This document shows positions 31,433 to 45,659 of a stretch of 64,000 nt of DNA, in pieces. The first letter of the stretch is position 1, and each line of letters begins with the position of its first letter. The position numbers and the translations under genes are program-made. The notes beneath the pieces are model-generated. The model was not told the DNA's origin and did no database searches. It saw nothing but the letters and a program-made list of their open reading frames with translations. Source of the stretch: Letharia columbiana (Eukaryota > Ascomycota > Lecanoromycetes > Lecanorales > Parmeliaceae); assembly GCF_014066305.1 (NCBI RefSeq), contig NW_023501041.1:558001-622000 (forward strand), read 5' to 3'.

Positions 31433-31872
31433 ATTTTAAAAATAAAAAAAAATAATTAAAAATAAAAAAAATATTAAAAAAAAAAAAAAAAAAAAAAAAT
31501 TAATTAAATTTTAAAAAAAATAAATAAATTTAATTATATAAAAAAAAAAAAAAAAAAAAAAAATAAATATAAATAAAAAAAAAAAATAATTTTAAATAAA
31601 AAAAAAAAAAAATAAAAATAAATTTAATTTATTAAAAAAAATTTAATAAAATAAAAAAAAAATAAAATTTTTATAAAAAATAAAAAATTTAAAAAAAAAA
31701 AAAATATAAATATTTTAAATAAAATTCTTAAAAATAATAAAAAAAAAAAAAAAAAAAAAATAATTAAATATTAATAAATTATTAAAATATAAAAAAAAAA
31801 AAAAAAAAAATTAATAATATAAATAAATTTTTTTAAAAAAAAAAAAAAAAAAAAAATTATAAAAAAAAAAAA
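31320..31872. repeat. Almost pure A/T low-complexity block with long poly(A) runs
   Basis: From about 31320 to 31872 nearly every base is A or T, with A strongly favoured on the plus strand and homopolymer runs up to roughly 40. It interrupts two family B copies. It may be an expanded AT tract or an assembly weak point. No genes. Confidence 0.8.
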
Positions 31873-31879
31873 TATAAAT

Positions 31880-32560
31880 ACGATATTAATATAAGTAAGA
31901 TAGAATAGAATAATAAGACTATCGAATTATATATATAGAAAGAAGATATAATATAATAGAGAATATCTTCGTTAAGATTCGCTAGCTATAGAGCTAAGTA
32001 ATATATTAAGAATACGCTCATAATAGTACTTCTCTCTCTTAAATAGCCATAGCCTCTATAGCTAATAAATCGAAGATATAGATTTATTACTTATCTTATA
32101 TCTCTAAATATTTATAATTTCTATAAGTCTTAATTAAAGAAGATTTATCGAGATATAGTAATAGTAGTTAAATATCGAATAATTTTAATTCGTTTAAAAA
32201 TACTATATTCGAGATTTTATCGAATCGTATACTAGTCTTAACTATACTATATCTATCTTATATTATTCTTTAGAGATTCTAAAGATATTAGTTATATCTT
32301 ATCTACGTACTAATAAGATTCTTCGAGTTCTTCTTCTTACCTAGTCTTCTTATTATAATCCTTCGATAGAATTAAAGAAAATTTAATATATATATTTACC
32401 TCTAATACCCGTTAGTAGTCTAGTCTAGAAGCTTTACTATAGATTTACTCTATATCTCTTATACTCTTATTATTAAAAATTTATTCTTTATTTTATTTTA
32501 TCTTCTTTATCTTAACTCGTAGCTATCTTACTTCGTAGTACTATTTATTATATTTATTCG
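31880..32560 (-). mobile_element. RIP-mutated 3' end of family B LTR retrotransposon (copy 5)
   Basis: Aligns along its whole length with copy 4 after C-to-T and G-to-A change: LTR part about 31880-32030, mutated purine tract about 32028-32042, internal part onward, including agttcttcttcttacctagt. It contains an extra ~65 bases (about 32165-32230, aaatatcgaataattttaat..) that match the gattttaattcgtcgaaaaa block near 27175. Confidence 0.7.
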
Positions 32561-33169
32561 TCTTATAAGCCTATCGTCTCGACTATCGATCTTCAGTACT
32601 TACTTCGACTATTAAGTATCTCGTAAATCTATCTATTCTAAGCTATTAATTCTTATATACTCGTTTTAAGCTATTATAGCGAGTATTTAATAGTTAATAA
32701 TCTAACTAATATAGATTACTTTCGTAAATTTATATACTCGTTAATTTATAGAGTTTAATAGAAAGATAAAAGACTAGAAAGAATTAAATATATTAAATAT
32801 TATTTAATAGTAGACTTATTATATATATTATCGATATACTTAATAAAGAGATCTAAATCATAATCGTTTTTGAAGGCTATTTCCATCGTCATTATAGTAG
32901 ACTTACTATAGAATATTTTAATAAGTTCTTTTCGATTCGCTAATTCTACGAATGGTCTAGCGATGCTTTATTTCTTCTACTATCTAGAGGCCATTTCGTT
33001 ATATCGAAACGAATTATCTATTTAATAGATTAATCTAAGAATACGATATCTTAAGTTTTTATCTTAATCTTAATCGGTCGTAATATCTTAATCTTAAGTT
33101 AATATCTTAATAAAGCTCTTATTAGCGCGTTTATTTATTAATTATTCATTCGCTAATTCGAATAGACGT
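32561..33169. other. RIP-degraded repeat sequence between family B copies
   Basis: AT-rich, CpA-poor, no ORF. The piece at 32755-32830 matches 31200-31290 (agtagacttattatatatat and flanks), so both adjoin related element interiors. A few TpG sites near 32880-32960 are less mutated. Nothing further can be named. Confidence 0.4.
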
Positions 33170-33345
33170 AAGTATATATTAATTAACTCGTATATGTTTC
33201 TCTTCGTCGGGTATATAAAGAAGTTTTATTATAATATTAGAACTAGTATAGATACGATATTAATATAAATAAAAAATAATTATCGAATTCTATAGATAAA
33301 AAGAAGATATAATATAGTAGAAGATATCTTCGTTAAGGTTTTATT
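33170..33345 (-). mobile_element. RIP-mutated LTR fragment of family B (copy 6)
   Basis: It contains ttctcttcgtcgggtatata then agaactagtatagatacgat. On the minus strand it matches the 3' part of copy 2 (25700-25835) including its cccgacgaagagaaa end. It is followed near 33340-33360 by a repeated ggttttattataatattaga. Confidence 0.6.
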
Positions 33346-33374
33346 ATAATATTAGAATAATAGTATATTAAGAA

Positions 33375-33555
33375 AATATTTAAAATTTATAATTAACTAT
33401 ATATATAAATTTAAGATTTTTAGGTTTTAGCTCTATCTTATTCTTTTATATATACTAATATTATCTATATAGAATTATTATAAGTATAAACTTTATAATA
33501 AGATAGAAAGATTAAAATATCTTAATACGCTAATTTTAATTATTATAATATAAAA
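33375..33555. repeat. Family C fragment joined to an inverted LTR fragment of the Ty3/gypsy element
   Basis: 33375-33455 matches 30255-30333 of family C. From about 33470, agaattattataagtataaa and ctttataataagatagaaag are the reverse complement of the LTR found at 34320-34380 and 39860-39920. This is a junction between two element types, both RIP-converted. Confidence 0.6.
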
Positions 33556-33559
33556 AAAA

Positions 33560-33794
33560 AATTAAAAAATTTTTAAAAATATTATTATTTTTTTTTTTTT
33601 TTTTTTAAAACTTAAATATTAAATTTTATAAATTAAATATATATTTTTTAAAAATAATATAAAATAAATTAAATAAAAATATTATATTTATTTATATTAT
33701 ATTTTTTTTTTTAAATTTAAAATTTTTTTTATTTATTAAAAATATTATTAATAATTAAAAAAAATAATAAAAAAAAAAATTTTTAAAAAAATTA

Positions 33795-33849
<55 letters not shown>

Positions 33850-33960
33850 TTTATTTAAAAATATTTAATTATTTTTAATAATTAATAATAATATAAATTT
33901 TTTATTTTATATTTATTTTTTATATTTATTTTTTTAAAATTTTTATTTTTTTTTATTTAA
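33560..33960. repeat. A/T-only low-complexity block with poly(A) and poly(T) runs
   Basis: Almost exclusively A and T, including a run of more than 40 A near 33800-33841 and T-runs near 33590. Similar to 31320-31872. It lies just before the first tandem Ty3/gypsy copy. Confidence 0.75.
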
Positions 33961-34244
33961 GAGATTATTCTTTTATTTATCTAATTTAAATTAATTTATT
34001 TCTTTAATATTATAGATTTTATTTTCTTTATTAACGTCGATAGATAATAATAAAGACTTAATCTATTTTAATAGTAAGTATTAGAAGATAATATATAACT
34101 ATATTATAATTTAATATATAATAGAAAAGATATTAATTATTCTATATATACGTAGAGTAGATATATACGATATTAAGTTACGCTAGATCTAAATAAGTAA
34201 TAGCTTTAAAGAATATCTTAGCGTATCGTAATAGTAAGTTATTA

Positions 34245-37200
34245 TTATTATATTACGATTTTAATAACTTTACTTATATTATAATCTAATTAAGCTTAGC
34301 GTATTAAGATCTTTTAATCTTTCTATCTTATTATAAAGTTTATATTTATAATAATTCTATATAGATAGTATTCTCTTTATATTATAATATAGAATTATTA
34401 TATATATTATTAAATTCTTAATATAATATTATTTATCTTTCTTCTAGAGCGATAATAATTTACTTACTAATTATATTAAATATATAATTAAGAAGAGAAT
34501 ATATTATTAAGAAGTTAGTAACTATAACTAAAGAAGCTTATTACTTAAAAGATTATTTAAAAGAAAATCTTTTATTTATATAAAGACTAATCTAACTAAA
34601 TTAAATAAGAATCTAAAAAAAAAAAATCTTTAATATATTAAAAGAAATAGACTTTAGATTAAATCTCTTTTATATTCTTACTAATTTAATATTAGCTATA
34701 AAACTCTTAATCTTAAATTTAGATAATATTTAAAGTTAAATTATTATAGATAAGTTATAAATACGTTATTATTTAAAAGAACTTAAGAACTTTAATAAGA
34801 AGATCTTAAATATTATTAGATTATTTATATAATAAAAAAGAAAGCGTTTTATCTCTAGAAGATATACTATTAAACTTAATTTAAATTATATCGAAGTATA
34901 ATTTATAAATATTATTAAAATAGAATTAATTATAATCTTTATCTCTATTATTAATTTATAAAATTTTATAAAAAGTATTATTAATACTTTTAATATTTAA
35001 TATAATAGATTAAAGATATTAATAGAAAGCTTTTAAACTATTAATCGTAATATTAAGATACTTTAATAATAAAATAAAGAATTTAACTAGAATATCGCTT
35101 ATATTAAGATAAAGGTATTAATAATTATTATTTAGCTAAATAATAGTAATAACTAATTATTCTATAAGTAAGAAATTAATAATAAACTTCGAGGTTTACG
35201 TAATAGATATCGTATTAATACTATAAAATTTATTAAAGAAAATAAAAAATTTAAATAAGATTTAAAATATAAAGAGTAATAGTTAAAGAAGTAATAGTTT
35301 TATATATTAATTATTTTAAAAAACTTCGATAAGAAAAATATAGAGGTTATACCTCGTTAGTTAAGTATTCTTATTAATAATCTTTATTAAAATTTACGCT
35401 ATACTCTTATTACGAATCGCGTAAAGAATATAGAATTAAATAAATAATATTTCGATATCTCGAATTTTTATAATATTAATAATCGAGATAAGTAAAATAG
35501 CTAATATTAATATTTTAAAGCGAAATTTAAATAAAGTATTATAATCTTTCTTATTAAATTTAAAAAAATTAATTATATATAAAATTATTATAAATTTACT
35601 ATATATAATATTATTAAAATAAGAGTAAATAAAGATATCTTAGATCTATATTAAATTATCTAAAAGATAATTAATAAATTAAATAATATATTCGAAATAT
35701 ATAATAAGATTATTAAATTAAATATTAAGATATTTAATTTTAAATTTAATATAAGAGTAATAGATAAAAAGAAATTATTTAAGAATTTCTATATACGATT
35801 CTCTATAGCTATTACTTTCTTAAGATTTATTAATATTTATAAAATATTAAATCTAAAATAATTAATCTCTATATATCTAAAATATTAAATTTTAGAATAA
35901 TCTTTTAATATTTTTTAAGAATTAATTATTTTTCTATAAATATTAAATATAGATCTTTAAACTATTAATAACGTATTAGATTTAAAAAGTAAAAAAAAGA
36001 TTAATAAAATTAATAAGAATTTTATTCTCTCGAATAATTAGTATAATCTTTTCTTTATTAAAAGAAATAATAATATTATTATCGAAAATTCTTATATATA
36101 AAAATATAAATATTTTAAATTATTAGTAGATAAAATTTAAAAAAAGATAAATATTTTAAATATCTAAAAATTAAAAATTATTTTAGCGATAATAGTATTC
36201 TATATAAAAGTATAAATTTATTAATAAAATAATAAATTAATATAATTCTAAAAGTCGTTAATATAAAGAAGAACGTCTTTATCGAATTATTATAAAAATT
36301 AAAAAATTAAATATTTTTAATTAAATTATTATTAGAAATCTAAAAGTCTTATATATAAGAATTAAAGAGTTAGAAATAGAAAGAATACTCGCTTTTATCT
36401 CTCTATCCGCGTATATTATTATTATTAAAATCTCTTTATAAAATAAATATTAATTAGACTTTTATAGAAAAATTATTATATTAATAAAATAAATTAAGAT
36501 TAACTATTTTTTAAATATTAAAACTTTAATATTAAGCTTTATAAATATATCTTTTATTAAAATAAATAAACTATTTAAAGTAATATTAATATAATTTTAT
36601 AAATTATAATTAATTAATAATAAATTTATTTTTATCTTTAATATTATATATATAGTCTTAATAAAATTTATTTTAAAAGATTATATAGAAGAATTTTAAT
36701 ACTTAATTATCTTATTAAAATAATTTAATATTATTCTAGAAATATTATAATTAAAATAATATAATTCTTATATATTCTTTAAATTTAGAATTATTATACT
36801 TAATTTAGATTATTATATATTTAACTATTTATTATATAATAAATCTATTATTATTTAAAGTAATAATAAATTTTTAAAAAAGAATTTAAATTATATAATA
36901 AAGATTATATTTAAAAAAAAGAATATAGTAGAGATCTTCGCTTATATTTTTATTAAGATAATTAAAAAATTAAAAAATTAAGTTATTATTATATAGTTTT
37001 AAAATTTTAAATAATTTTTTAACTTTATTAATAAAAAAGCGAAGTTTATTATTAATATCGCTGCTATTATAATAAAAGATTATAAAAAATTCTTTTATAA
37101 ACTAAAAAAGAAATCTTCTATTATAAAATAGCTATAAGAATAAATTTTTATAATATATTATAAATAACTAGATATTTAAAATCCTATTAAAACTAATAAA

Positions 37201-39789
37201 TTTCCCTCTTATCGCTTTATTAATTATAAAATATATCTTAAAAAAGAAGTTATTTTATTATTAAAAAGAATTTATAAATTCTCTAGAGATTAAATATTAA
37301 TTATAAAGAATTATATTAATAAAATATTAAAAAAGATTATATTAGATTAAGTATTTCTTTTTATATAATACTTATTCTAATTATAAAGAAATCTAATAAG
37401 AGACTTAAATTATATATAAATTTTTAAAATTTTAAATATATTTATTATTTTTAATTAAAATATTTCTTTATTAATTAAAGAGATTCTCGCTAAACTATAC
37501 GCGATAAGAATATATAATAAATTCGATATTATAGTCGCTTTTAACGAGATTAAAATAAAAAAATTTATAAGAAAAAAACTATATTTCTTATTTAATATAG
37601 TTTATTTAAATATATAATAATATCTTTTAAGTTATATAATACTCTTATTACTTTTTAAATATTTATTAATAATATCTTATATAAATATCTAAATATATTT
37701 TATATTATCTATTTAGATAATATTCTTATTTATAATAATATTAAAAATAAATATATTTAATATATAAAAAAGATATTAGAAAAATTTTAATAAGTTAACT
37801 TCTATCTTAATATTAATAAATATAATTTTTATATTATTAAAATTAAATATTAAGAATTAATTATTATTATAAAAAAAGTAGAAATAAATATAAAAAAAAT
37901 TAAGACTATTACTTAATATAAAAAATCTAGATATATTAAAAATATATAAATATTTCTAAAATTTACTAATTTCTATTAAAAGTTTATTATAAAATATTTT
38001 AAAATCGCTATATCTCTAATAAATCTTATTTATATTTAATAGAAAAAAAGACTTTATTTATTTATAAACTTAAGAGTATCTTAAATAATTTACTTTTAAA
38101 ATACTTAAGAAAGCTTTTACTACTACTTCTATACTTACTTATTTTAATTTAAATAAAAAAAATTAATTAAAAATAAATATATTTAATTTTATAATTATTA
38201 TTATTTTATTATAAGAAGATAAAGATAAAGTATTTAGATAAAAATATATCTTCTATAGAGTATAATTATAATATTTATAATAAGAAACTTATAGCTATAA
38301 TATAAATTTTTAAAAAATAATATTTTAAATTAATTAATACTTTTATTAAATTTTTTATTAAAATTATTTTAGATTATAAGAATTTATAAGAATTTATATT
38401 TTTTTAATAACTTAATTTTCGCTAAGTAAGATAAGCGAAGTTTTTCTTTAAATTTAATTTTTATATTATTTATTATTTAAAAAAATAAAATATTAAATTT
38501 AATAATTTTATTTAATAAGTAAAAGATTTATTTAAAAATAAGAATAATAATTATATTTATTATTAATATTATATAATTTTTAAAAATAATAATCTTAATA
38601 AAGATATTAAGAATATTATATATCTTATTATTATACTTTTAAATAATATAAAAATAACTCTTTAATTATAATATTATATAAATTTAATAAATAAGATAAT
38701 ATTAATAATAAGAAATCTAATAAAGAATAATTATTAGAGACTCTAATAAAAATTTCTTAAGAGAAGTTCTTAAAAGAATTAAGAGAAGTCTTTATTATTA
38801 ATATTTCTAAGTTATTATATTAGATAAAAGATATTTATAATTATAACGATATCGTTTAGAGAATTATTTAATTAAAAATATTTAAATAGAGAAAGTTACT
38901 ATTTAAAATAATTAAGAATAATCTTAAATTAAAACTAAGTAATTATTATTTTTATAATAAATTATTATACGTTAATAATAGACTATACGTATTAAACGTT
39001 TTCGAATTATAAATTAAAATTATTAGAGATATTTATAATTCTTTATTTAAAGATTATATTAATAGATTATTAATCTATAATAGAGTAAATAAGCTTTATT
39101 ATTAGCTAAGAATAATAAATTTTATTACTTATTATATTAAGAGCTATTATATTTATAAGAGATTTAAAACTTATAAAAAAAGTAAATAAGATCTTTTTAA
39201 ATTTATTTTTATTTTTAAATAATATTAATAAGATATTTTTATTAACTTTATTATATTATTATCTATTTACTTTAAATATAAATATCTTTATTAATATATT
39301 ATAATAATTATAAATAAACTTAATAAGAAGAAAAAATTTATTCTTTTAAACTCTTTTAAAAGTAAAGATAATAATTTAAATCTTTATCGAATTTATATAG
39401 CGAGAGAAAGAATATTTATTTATTATTATTTTAAATCGAGATATCTAATTTATAATATATTTTTAAAAAAAACTATATAAAAGAATTAAAATTAAATCTA
39501 AACTCTTTATTATATTTTATTTTAAAATTAATAAATAAATAAAGAACGCTAACGCTATTCTAAAGTAATACTTTAAAGTTTATATTAATTATAATTAAAA
39601 TAATTAAATAGATTTATTATTAATAATAGAGTTCGAAACTAATTTCGATAAAGAATATCTTATTAGATATATTATAATTTCTTCTTATTAAAGAATATAT
39701 TTCTTACTCGAGAATAGAACTCTTAATCTTTTAAGATTAATTCGCTAGTTAAAGAGCGAAGAGAGATATTAAATTAGTTAATTATTATA
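34245..39789 (+). mobile_element. RIP-destroyed Ty3/gypsy retrotransposon, tandem copy 1 with 5' LTR
   Basis: The 5' LTR part (about 34245-34440) and the whole interior reappear about 5,540 bp further on (anchor gcttagcgtattaag at 34294 and 39834). Stops break every frame, but the plus-strand text around 37690-38060 still reads as the reverse-transcriptase block YLDDILIY (now YLDNILIY), followed by KYLGLII and a degraded FLGFANFYRRFI-type motif. That motif and spacing are those of Ty3/gypsy elements. Gag would lie at about 34500-36300, protease/RT/RNase H at 36400-38800 and integrase towards the end, by analogy only. CpA and TpG are practically absent. It is not capable of transposition. Confidence 0.8.
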
Positions 39790-42700
39790 ATTTTAATAAT
39801 TTTATAATCTTATTTATATTATAACTTAATTAGGCTTAGCGTATTAAGGCCTTTCGGCCTTTCTATCTTATTATAAAGTTTATATTTATAATAATTCTAT
39901 ATAAATAGTATTCTCTTTATACTATAATATAGAATTATTATATATATTATTAAATTTCTAATATAATATTATCTATCTTTCTTCTAGAGTGATAGTAATT
40001 TATTTATTAATTATATTAAATATATAATTAAGAAGAAAGTATATTATTAAGAAGTTAGTAGCTATAGCTAAAAAAGCTTATTATTTAAAAGATTATTTAA
40101 AAGAATTTTTTTATTTATATAAAGGCCTAATTTGGCTAGATTAAATAAGAATTTAAAAGAAATAAATATTTTTAATATATTAAAAGAAATAGATCTTAGA
40201 TTAAATCTTCTTTATACTCTTATTAACTTAATATTAATAAATTTATTAACTTTAAATTTAAATAATATTTAAAGTTAAATCGTTATAGATAAGTTATAAA
40301 TATATTATTATCTAGAAGAACTTAAGAACTTCGATAAGAAGGTTTTAAATATTATTATATTATTTGTATAACGTAAGAGAAAGCGTTTTATCTTTAGAAG
40401 ATATATTATTAAATCTAATTTAGATTATATCGAAGTATAATTTATAAATATTACTAAAGAAGAATTAATTATAATCTTTATATTTATTACTAACTTGTAA
40501 AATTTTATAAAAAGCGCTATTAATACTTTTAATACTTAATATAATAAATTAAAGACTTTAATAAAGAGCTTTCGAATTACTAATTATAATATTAAAATAT
40601 TTTAATAATAAAATAAAAAACTTAGTTGAGAATATCGCTTATATTAAGATAAAGATATTAATAATTATTATTTAGCTAAGTAATAATAATAATTAATTAT
40701 TCTATAAACGAGAAATTAATAATAAACTTCGAGGTTTATATAATAGATATCGTATTAATATTATAGAATTTATTAAAGAAAATAAGAAACTTAAGTAATA
40801 TTTAAAGTATAAAGAATAATAGTTAAAAAGAATAATCTTATATATTAGCTAATTTAAAAAACTTCGATAAAAAGAATATAAAGATTATATTTTATTAGTC
40901 GAGTATTTTTATTAATAGTATCTATTAAAATTTACGCTATATCTCTATTATAGATTACGTAGAGAATATAGAATTAAATAAATAATACTTTAATATTTTA
41001 GATTTTTATAATATTAATAATCGAAATAAGTAGAATAGATAGCGTTAATATTTTAAAGCGAAATTTAAATAAAGCGCTATAATCTTCTCTATTAAATTTA
41101 AAAAAATCGATTATATATAAAATTATTATAAAATTATTATATATAATATTATTAAAATAAGAGTAAACGAAGATATTTTAAATTTATATTAAATTATCTA
41201 AGAAATAATTAATATATTAGATAATATATTTAAAATATATAATAAGATTATTAAATTAAATATTAAGATATTTAATTTTAAATTTAATATAGAAGTAATA
41301 GATAAAAAGAAATTATTTAAGAATTTCTATATATAATTCTTTATAGCTATTACTCTCTTAAGATTTATTAATATTTATAAAATATTTAATCTAAAATAAT
41401 TAATCTTTATATATCTAAAATATCGAATTTTAAAATAATCTTTTAATATTTTTTAAGAATTAATTATTTTTTTATAAGTATTAAATATAAATTTTTAAGA
41501 TTATTAATAATATATTAGATCTAAAGAGTAAGAAAGAAATTAATAAAATTAATAATAATTATAAAAATTTTATCTTCTTAAATAATTAATATAATATTTT
41601 CTTTACTAAAAGAAATAATAATATTATTATTAAAAATTCTTATATATAAAAATATAAATATTTTAAATTATTAATAAATAGAATTTAAAAAGAAGATAGA
41701 TATTTTAAATATTTAAAGATTAGATATTATTTTAATAATAATAGTATCTTATATAAAAATATAAATTTATTAATAAAAGAATAAGTTAATATAATTCTAA
41801 AAGCTATTAATATAAAGAAGAATATCTTTATTAAATTATTATAAGAATTAAAAAATTAAATATCTTTAATTAAGTTATTATTAGAAATTTAGAAGTCTTA
41901 TATATAAAAATTAAAGAGTTAGAAATAGAAAGAATACTCGCTTTTATCTCTCTATTCGCGTATATTATTATTATTAAAATCTCTTTATAAAATAAATATT
42001 AATTAAATTTTTATAAAAAAATTATTATATTAATAAAATAAATTAAGATTAATTATCTTTTAAATATTAAAGCTTTAATATTAAGCTTTATAAATATATC
42101 TTTTATTAAAATAAATAAGCTATCTAAAATAGTATTAATATAATTTTATAAATTATAATTAATTAATAATAAATCTATTTTTATTTTTAATATTATATAT
42201 ATAATCTTAATAAAATTTATTTTAAAAGATTATATAAAAGAACTTTAATATTTAATTATCTTATTAAAATAATTTAATATTATTTTAGAAATATTATAAT
42301 TAAAATAATATAATTCTTATATATTCTTTAAATCTAAAATTATTATATTTAATTTAGATTATTATATATTTAACTATTTATTATATAATAAATCTATTAT
42401 TATTTAAAGTAATAATAAATTTTTAAAAAAAAATTTAAATTATATAATAAAGATTATATTTAAGAAAAAAAATATAATAGAGATTTTTATTTATATCTTT
42501 ATTAAGATAATTAAAAAATTAAAGAATTAAATTATTATTATATAATCTTAAGATTTTAAATAATTTTTTAACTTTATTAATAAAAAAGCGAAGTTTATTA
42601 TTAATATCGTCGCTATTATAATAAAAGATTATAAAAAATTCTTTTATAAATTAAAAAAGAAATCTTTAACTATAGAATAGTTATAAAAATAAATTTTTAT

Positions 42701-45352
42701 AATATATTATAAATAATTAAATATTTAGAATCTTATTAAAATTAATAAACTTTTCTCTTATCGCTTTATTAATTATAAAATATATTTTAAAAAAAAAATT
42801 TATTATTAAAAAGGGCTTATAAATTCTCTAGAGATTAAATATTAATTATAAAAAAATATATTAATAAGATATTAGAGAAAGACTATATTAAATTAAGTAC
42901 TTTATTTTATATAATATTTATTCTAATTATAAAGAAATTTAATAGAGAATTTAAATTATATATAAATTATAGAGTTTTTAATATACTTATTATCTCTAAT
43001 TAAAATACTTCTTTATTAATTAAAGAGACTCTCGCTAAATTATATATAACGAGAATATATAATAAATTTAATATTATAATCGCTTTTAACGAAATTAGAG
43101 TAAAAAAAAATTATAAAAAAAATTATATTTCTTATTCGATATAGCTTATTTAAATATATAGTAATATCTTTTAAATTATATAATATCTTTATTACTTTTT
43201 AAATATTTATTAATAATATCTTATATAAATATTTAAATATATTTTATATTACTTATCTAGATAATATTCTTATTTATAATAATATTAAAAATAAATATAT
43301 TTAATATATAGAAAAGATATTAAAGAAACTTTAATAAGTTAATCTCTATTTTAATATTAATAAATACGACTTTTATATTATTAAAGTTAAATATCTAAAA
43401 TTAATTATTATAATAAAAGAAGTAAAAATAAATATAAAGAAAATTAAGACTATTACTTAATAAAAGAAATTTAGATATATTAAAAATATATAAGTATTTT
43501 TAAAATTCGCTAATTTCTATTAAAGGTTTATTACGAGATACTCTAAAATCGCTATATTTTTAATAAATTTTATTTATACTTAATAGAAGAAAGACTTTAT
43601 CTATTTATAGACTTAAGAATATTTTAAATAACTTACTTTTAAAATACTTAAAAAAGCTTTTACTATTACTTTTATACTTACTTCTTTTAACTTAAATAAA
43701 AAGATTTAATTAAAAATAAACGTATTTAATTTTATAATTATAATTATTTTATTATAAGAAGATAAAGATAAAGTATTTAGATTTATAATATTTTTCTTTA
43801 AAAAGATATCTTTTATAAAGTATAACTACGATATTTATAATAAGAAATTTATAATTATAATATAAATTTTTAAAAAATAATATTCTAAACTAGCTAATAC
43901 TCTCTATCAAGAATTCTATTAAAATTATTTTAAATTATAAAAATTTATAATACTTTATATTCTTTAAATAATTTAATTTTTATTAAATAAGATAAGCGAA
44001 GTTTCTCTTTGAATTTAACTTTCGTATTATTTATTATCTAAAGAAATAAAGTATTAAATTTAATAGTCTTACTCGACGAGTAAAAGATTTATTTAAAAAT
44101 AAGAATAATAATTATACTTATTATTAATATTATATAATTTTTAAAGATAATAATCTTAATAAAGATATTAAGAATATTATATATCTTATTATTATATTTT
44201 TAAACGATATAAAAGAAAATATTATCTCTCTAATTATAATATTATATAAATTTAGCGAATAAGATAATATTAATAGTAAGAAGTTTAATAAAGAATTACT
44301 ATTAAAGACTTTAATAGAGACTTTTTAAGAGGAATTTATAGAAGAATTAAGAGAAATCTCTATTATTAATACTTCTAAATTATTATATTAAATAAAAAAT
44401 ACTTATAATTATAATAATATCGCTTAATAATAATTATTTAATTAAAGATATTTAAATAGAGAAAATTATTATTTAAAATAATTAAGAATAATTTTAAACT
44501 AAAATTAAGTAATTATTATCTTTATAATAAATTATTATATATTAATAATAGATTATATATATTAAATATTCTCGAATTATAAATTAAAATTATTAGAGAT
44601 ATTTATAACTCTCTATCTAAAGGCTATACTAATAAATTATTAATTTATAATAAATTAAGTAAATACTACTATTAACTAAGAATAACGAATTTTATTACTC
44701 GCTATATTAAGAGTTATTATATTTATAAAAAATCTAAAATTTATAGAAAGAATAAATAAGATCTTTTTAAACTTCTTTCTATTCTCTAAATAATATTAAT
44801 AAGATATTTTTATTAACTTTATTATATTATTATCTATTTATCTTAGATATAGATATTTCTATTAATATATTATAATAGTTATAAATAGACTTAATAAGAA
44901 AAAGAAAATTATTTTTTTTAGATTTCTTTTAAAAGGTAAAGATAGTAATTTAGATTTTTATCGAATTTATATAGCGAGAAAAAGAATACTTATTTATTAT
45001 TATCTTAAATTAAGATATTTAATTTATAATATATTTCTAAAAAAGACTATATAAAAGAATTAAATTTAAATTTAAACTCTTTATTATATTTTATTTTAAA
45101 ATTAATAAATAAATAAGAAAACGCTAACGCTATTTTTAAAGTAATATTTTAAAATTTATATTAATTATAATTAAGATAATTAAATAAATCTATTATTAAT
45201 AATAAGAGTTTAAAATTAATTTTAATAAGGAACACCTTATTAGATATATTATTATTATTTTTTATTATAAAAAAGAATATATTTTTACTTAGAAATAGAA
45301 TCTTTTATTTTTTAAAATTAATTTATTAGTTAAATGAAAAGAGATATTAAAA
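39790..45352 (+). mobile_element. RIP-destroyed Ty3/gypsy retrotransposon, tandem copy 2 sharing the middle LTR
   Basis: It starts with the LTR (about 39790-39995), which is the 3' LTR of copy 1 and the 5' LTR of copy 2. The interior follows copy 1 nearly base for base apart from independent RIP changes and small indels; the RT catalytic block is near 43245-43290. Similarity to copy 1 ends at about 45352, where the 3' LTR should begin, so no third LTR is present. An LTR-interior-LTR-interior order is expected from unequal LTR-LTR recombination or tandem integration. This LTR keeps an intact aaggcctttcggcctt hairpin (about 39857-39872) that is mutated in copy 1. Confidence 0.8.
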
Positions 45353-45659
45353 ATAATTAATTTATAAAAAATTATATTAAAAAATTTCTTAAATAATAAT
45401 GTTTTATAAATAATAACTATATATTATTTAAGATTAAATTATATTTAAAAATTATATAATTTTAGAGTTTAGTTTTAATAATATATCTCTTATATATCTA
45501 GAGGCTTAACGAATATAGATCTACTTTATATATCTCGAAGTTTTAATATTTCTTAGAGATTAGTTCTACTATTAAATATACTATTAAATTTTATAACGAT
45601 ATTATATCTTTTATAGTCTATACTCGCTAGCTAATCATTAATAAACTACGCTCTTATAA
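45353..45659. other. Junction between retroelements
   Basis: About 300 bases of AT-rich sequence between the tandem Ty3/gypsy copies and the next element. It might include the LTR of the next element, but I found no matching partner downstream. Confidence 0.3.
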
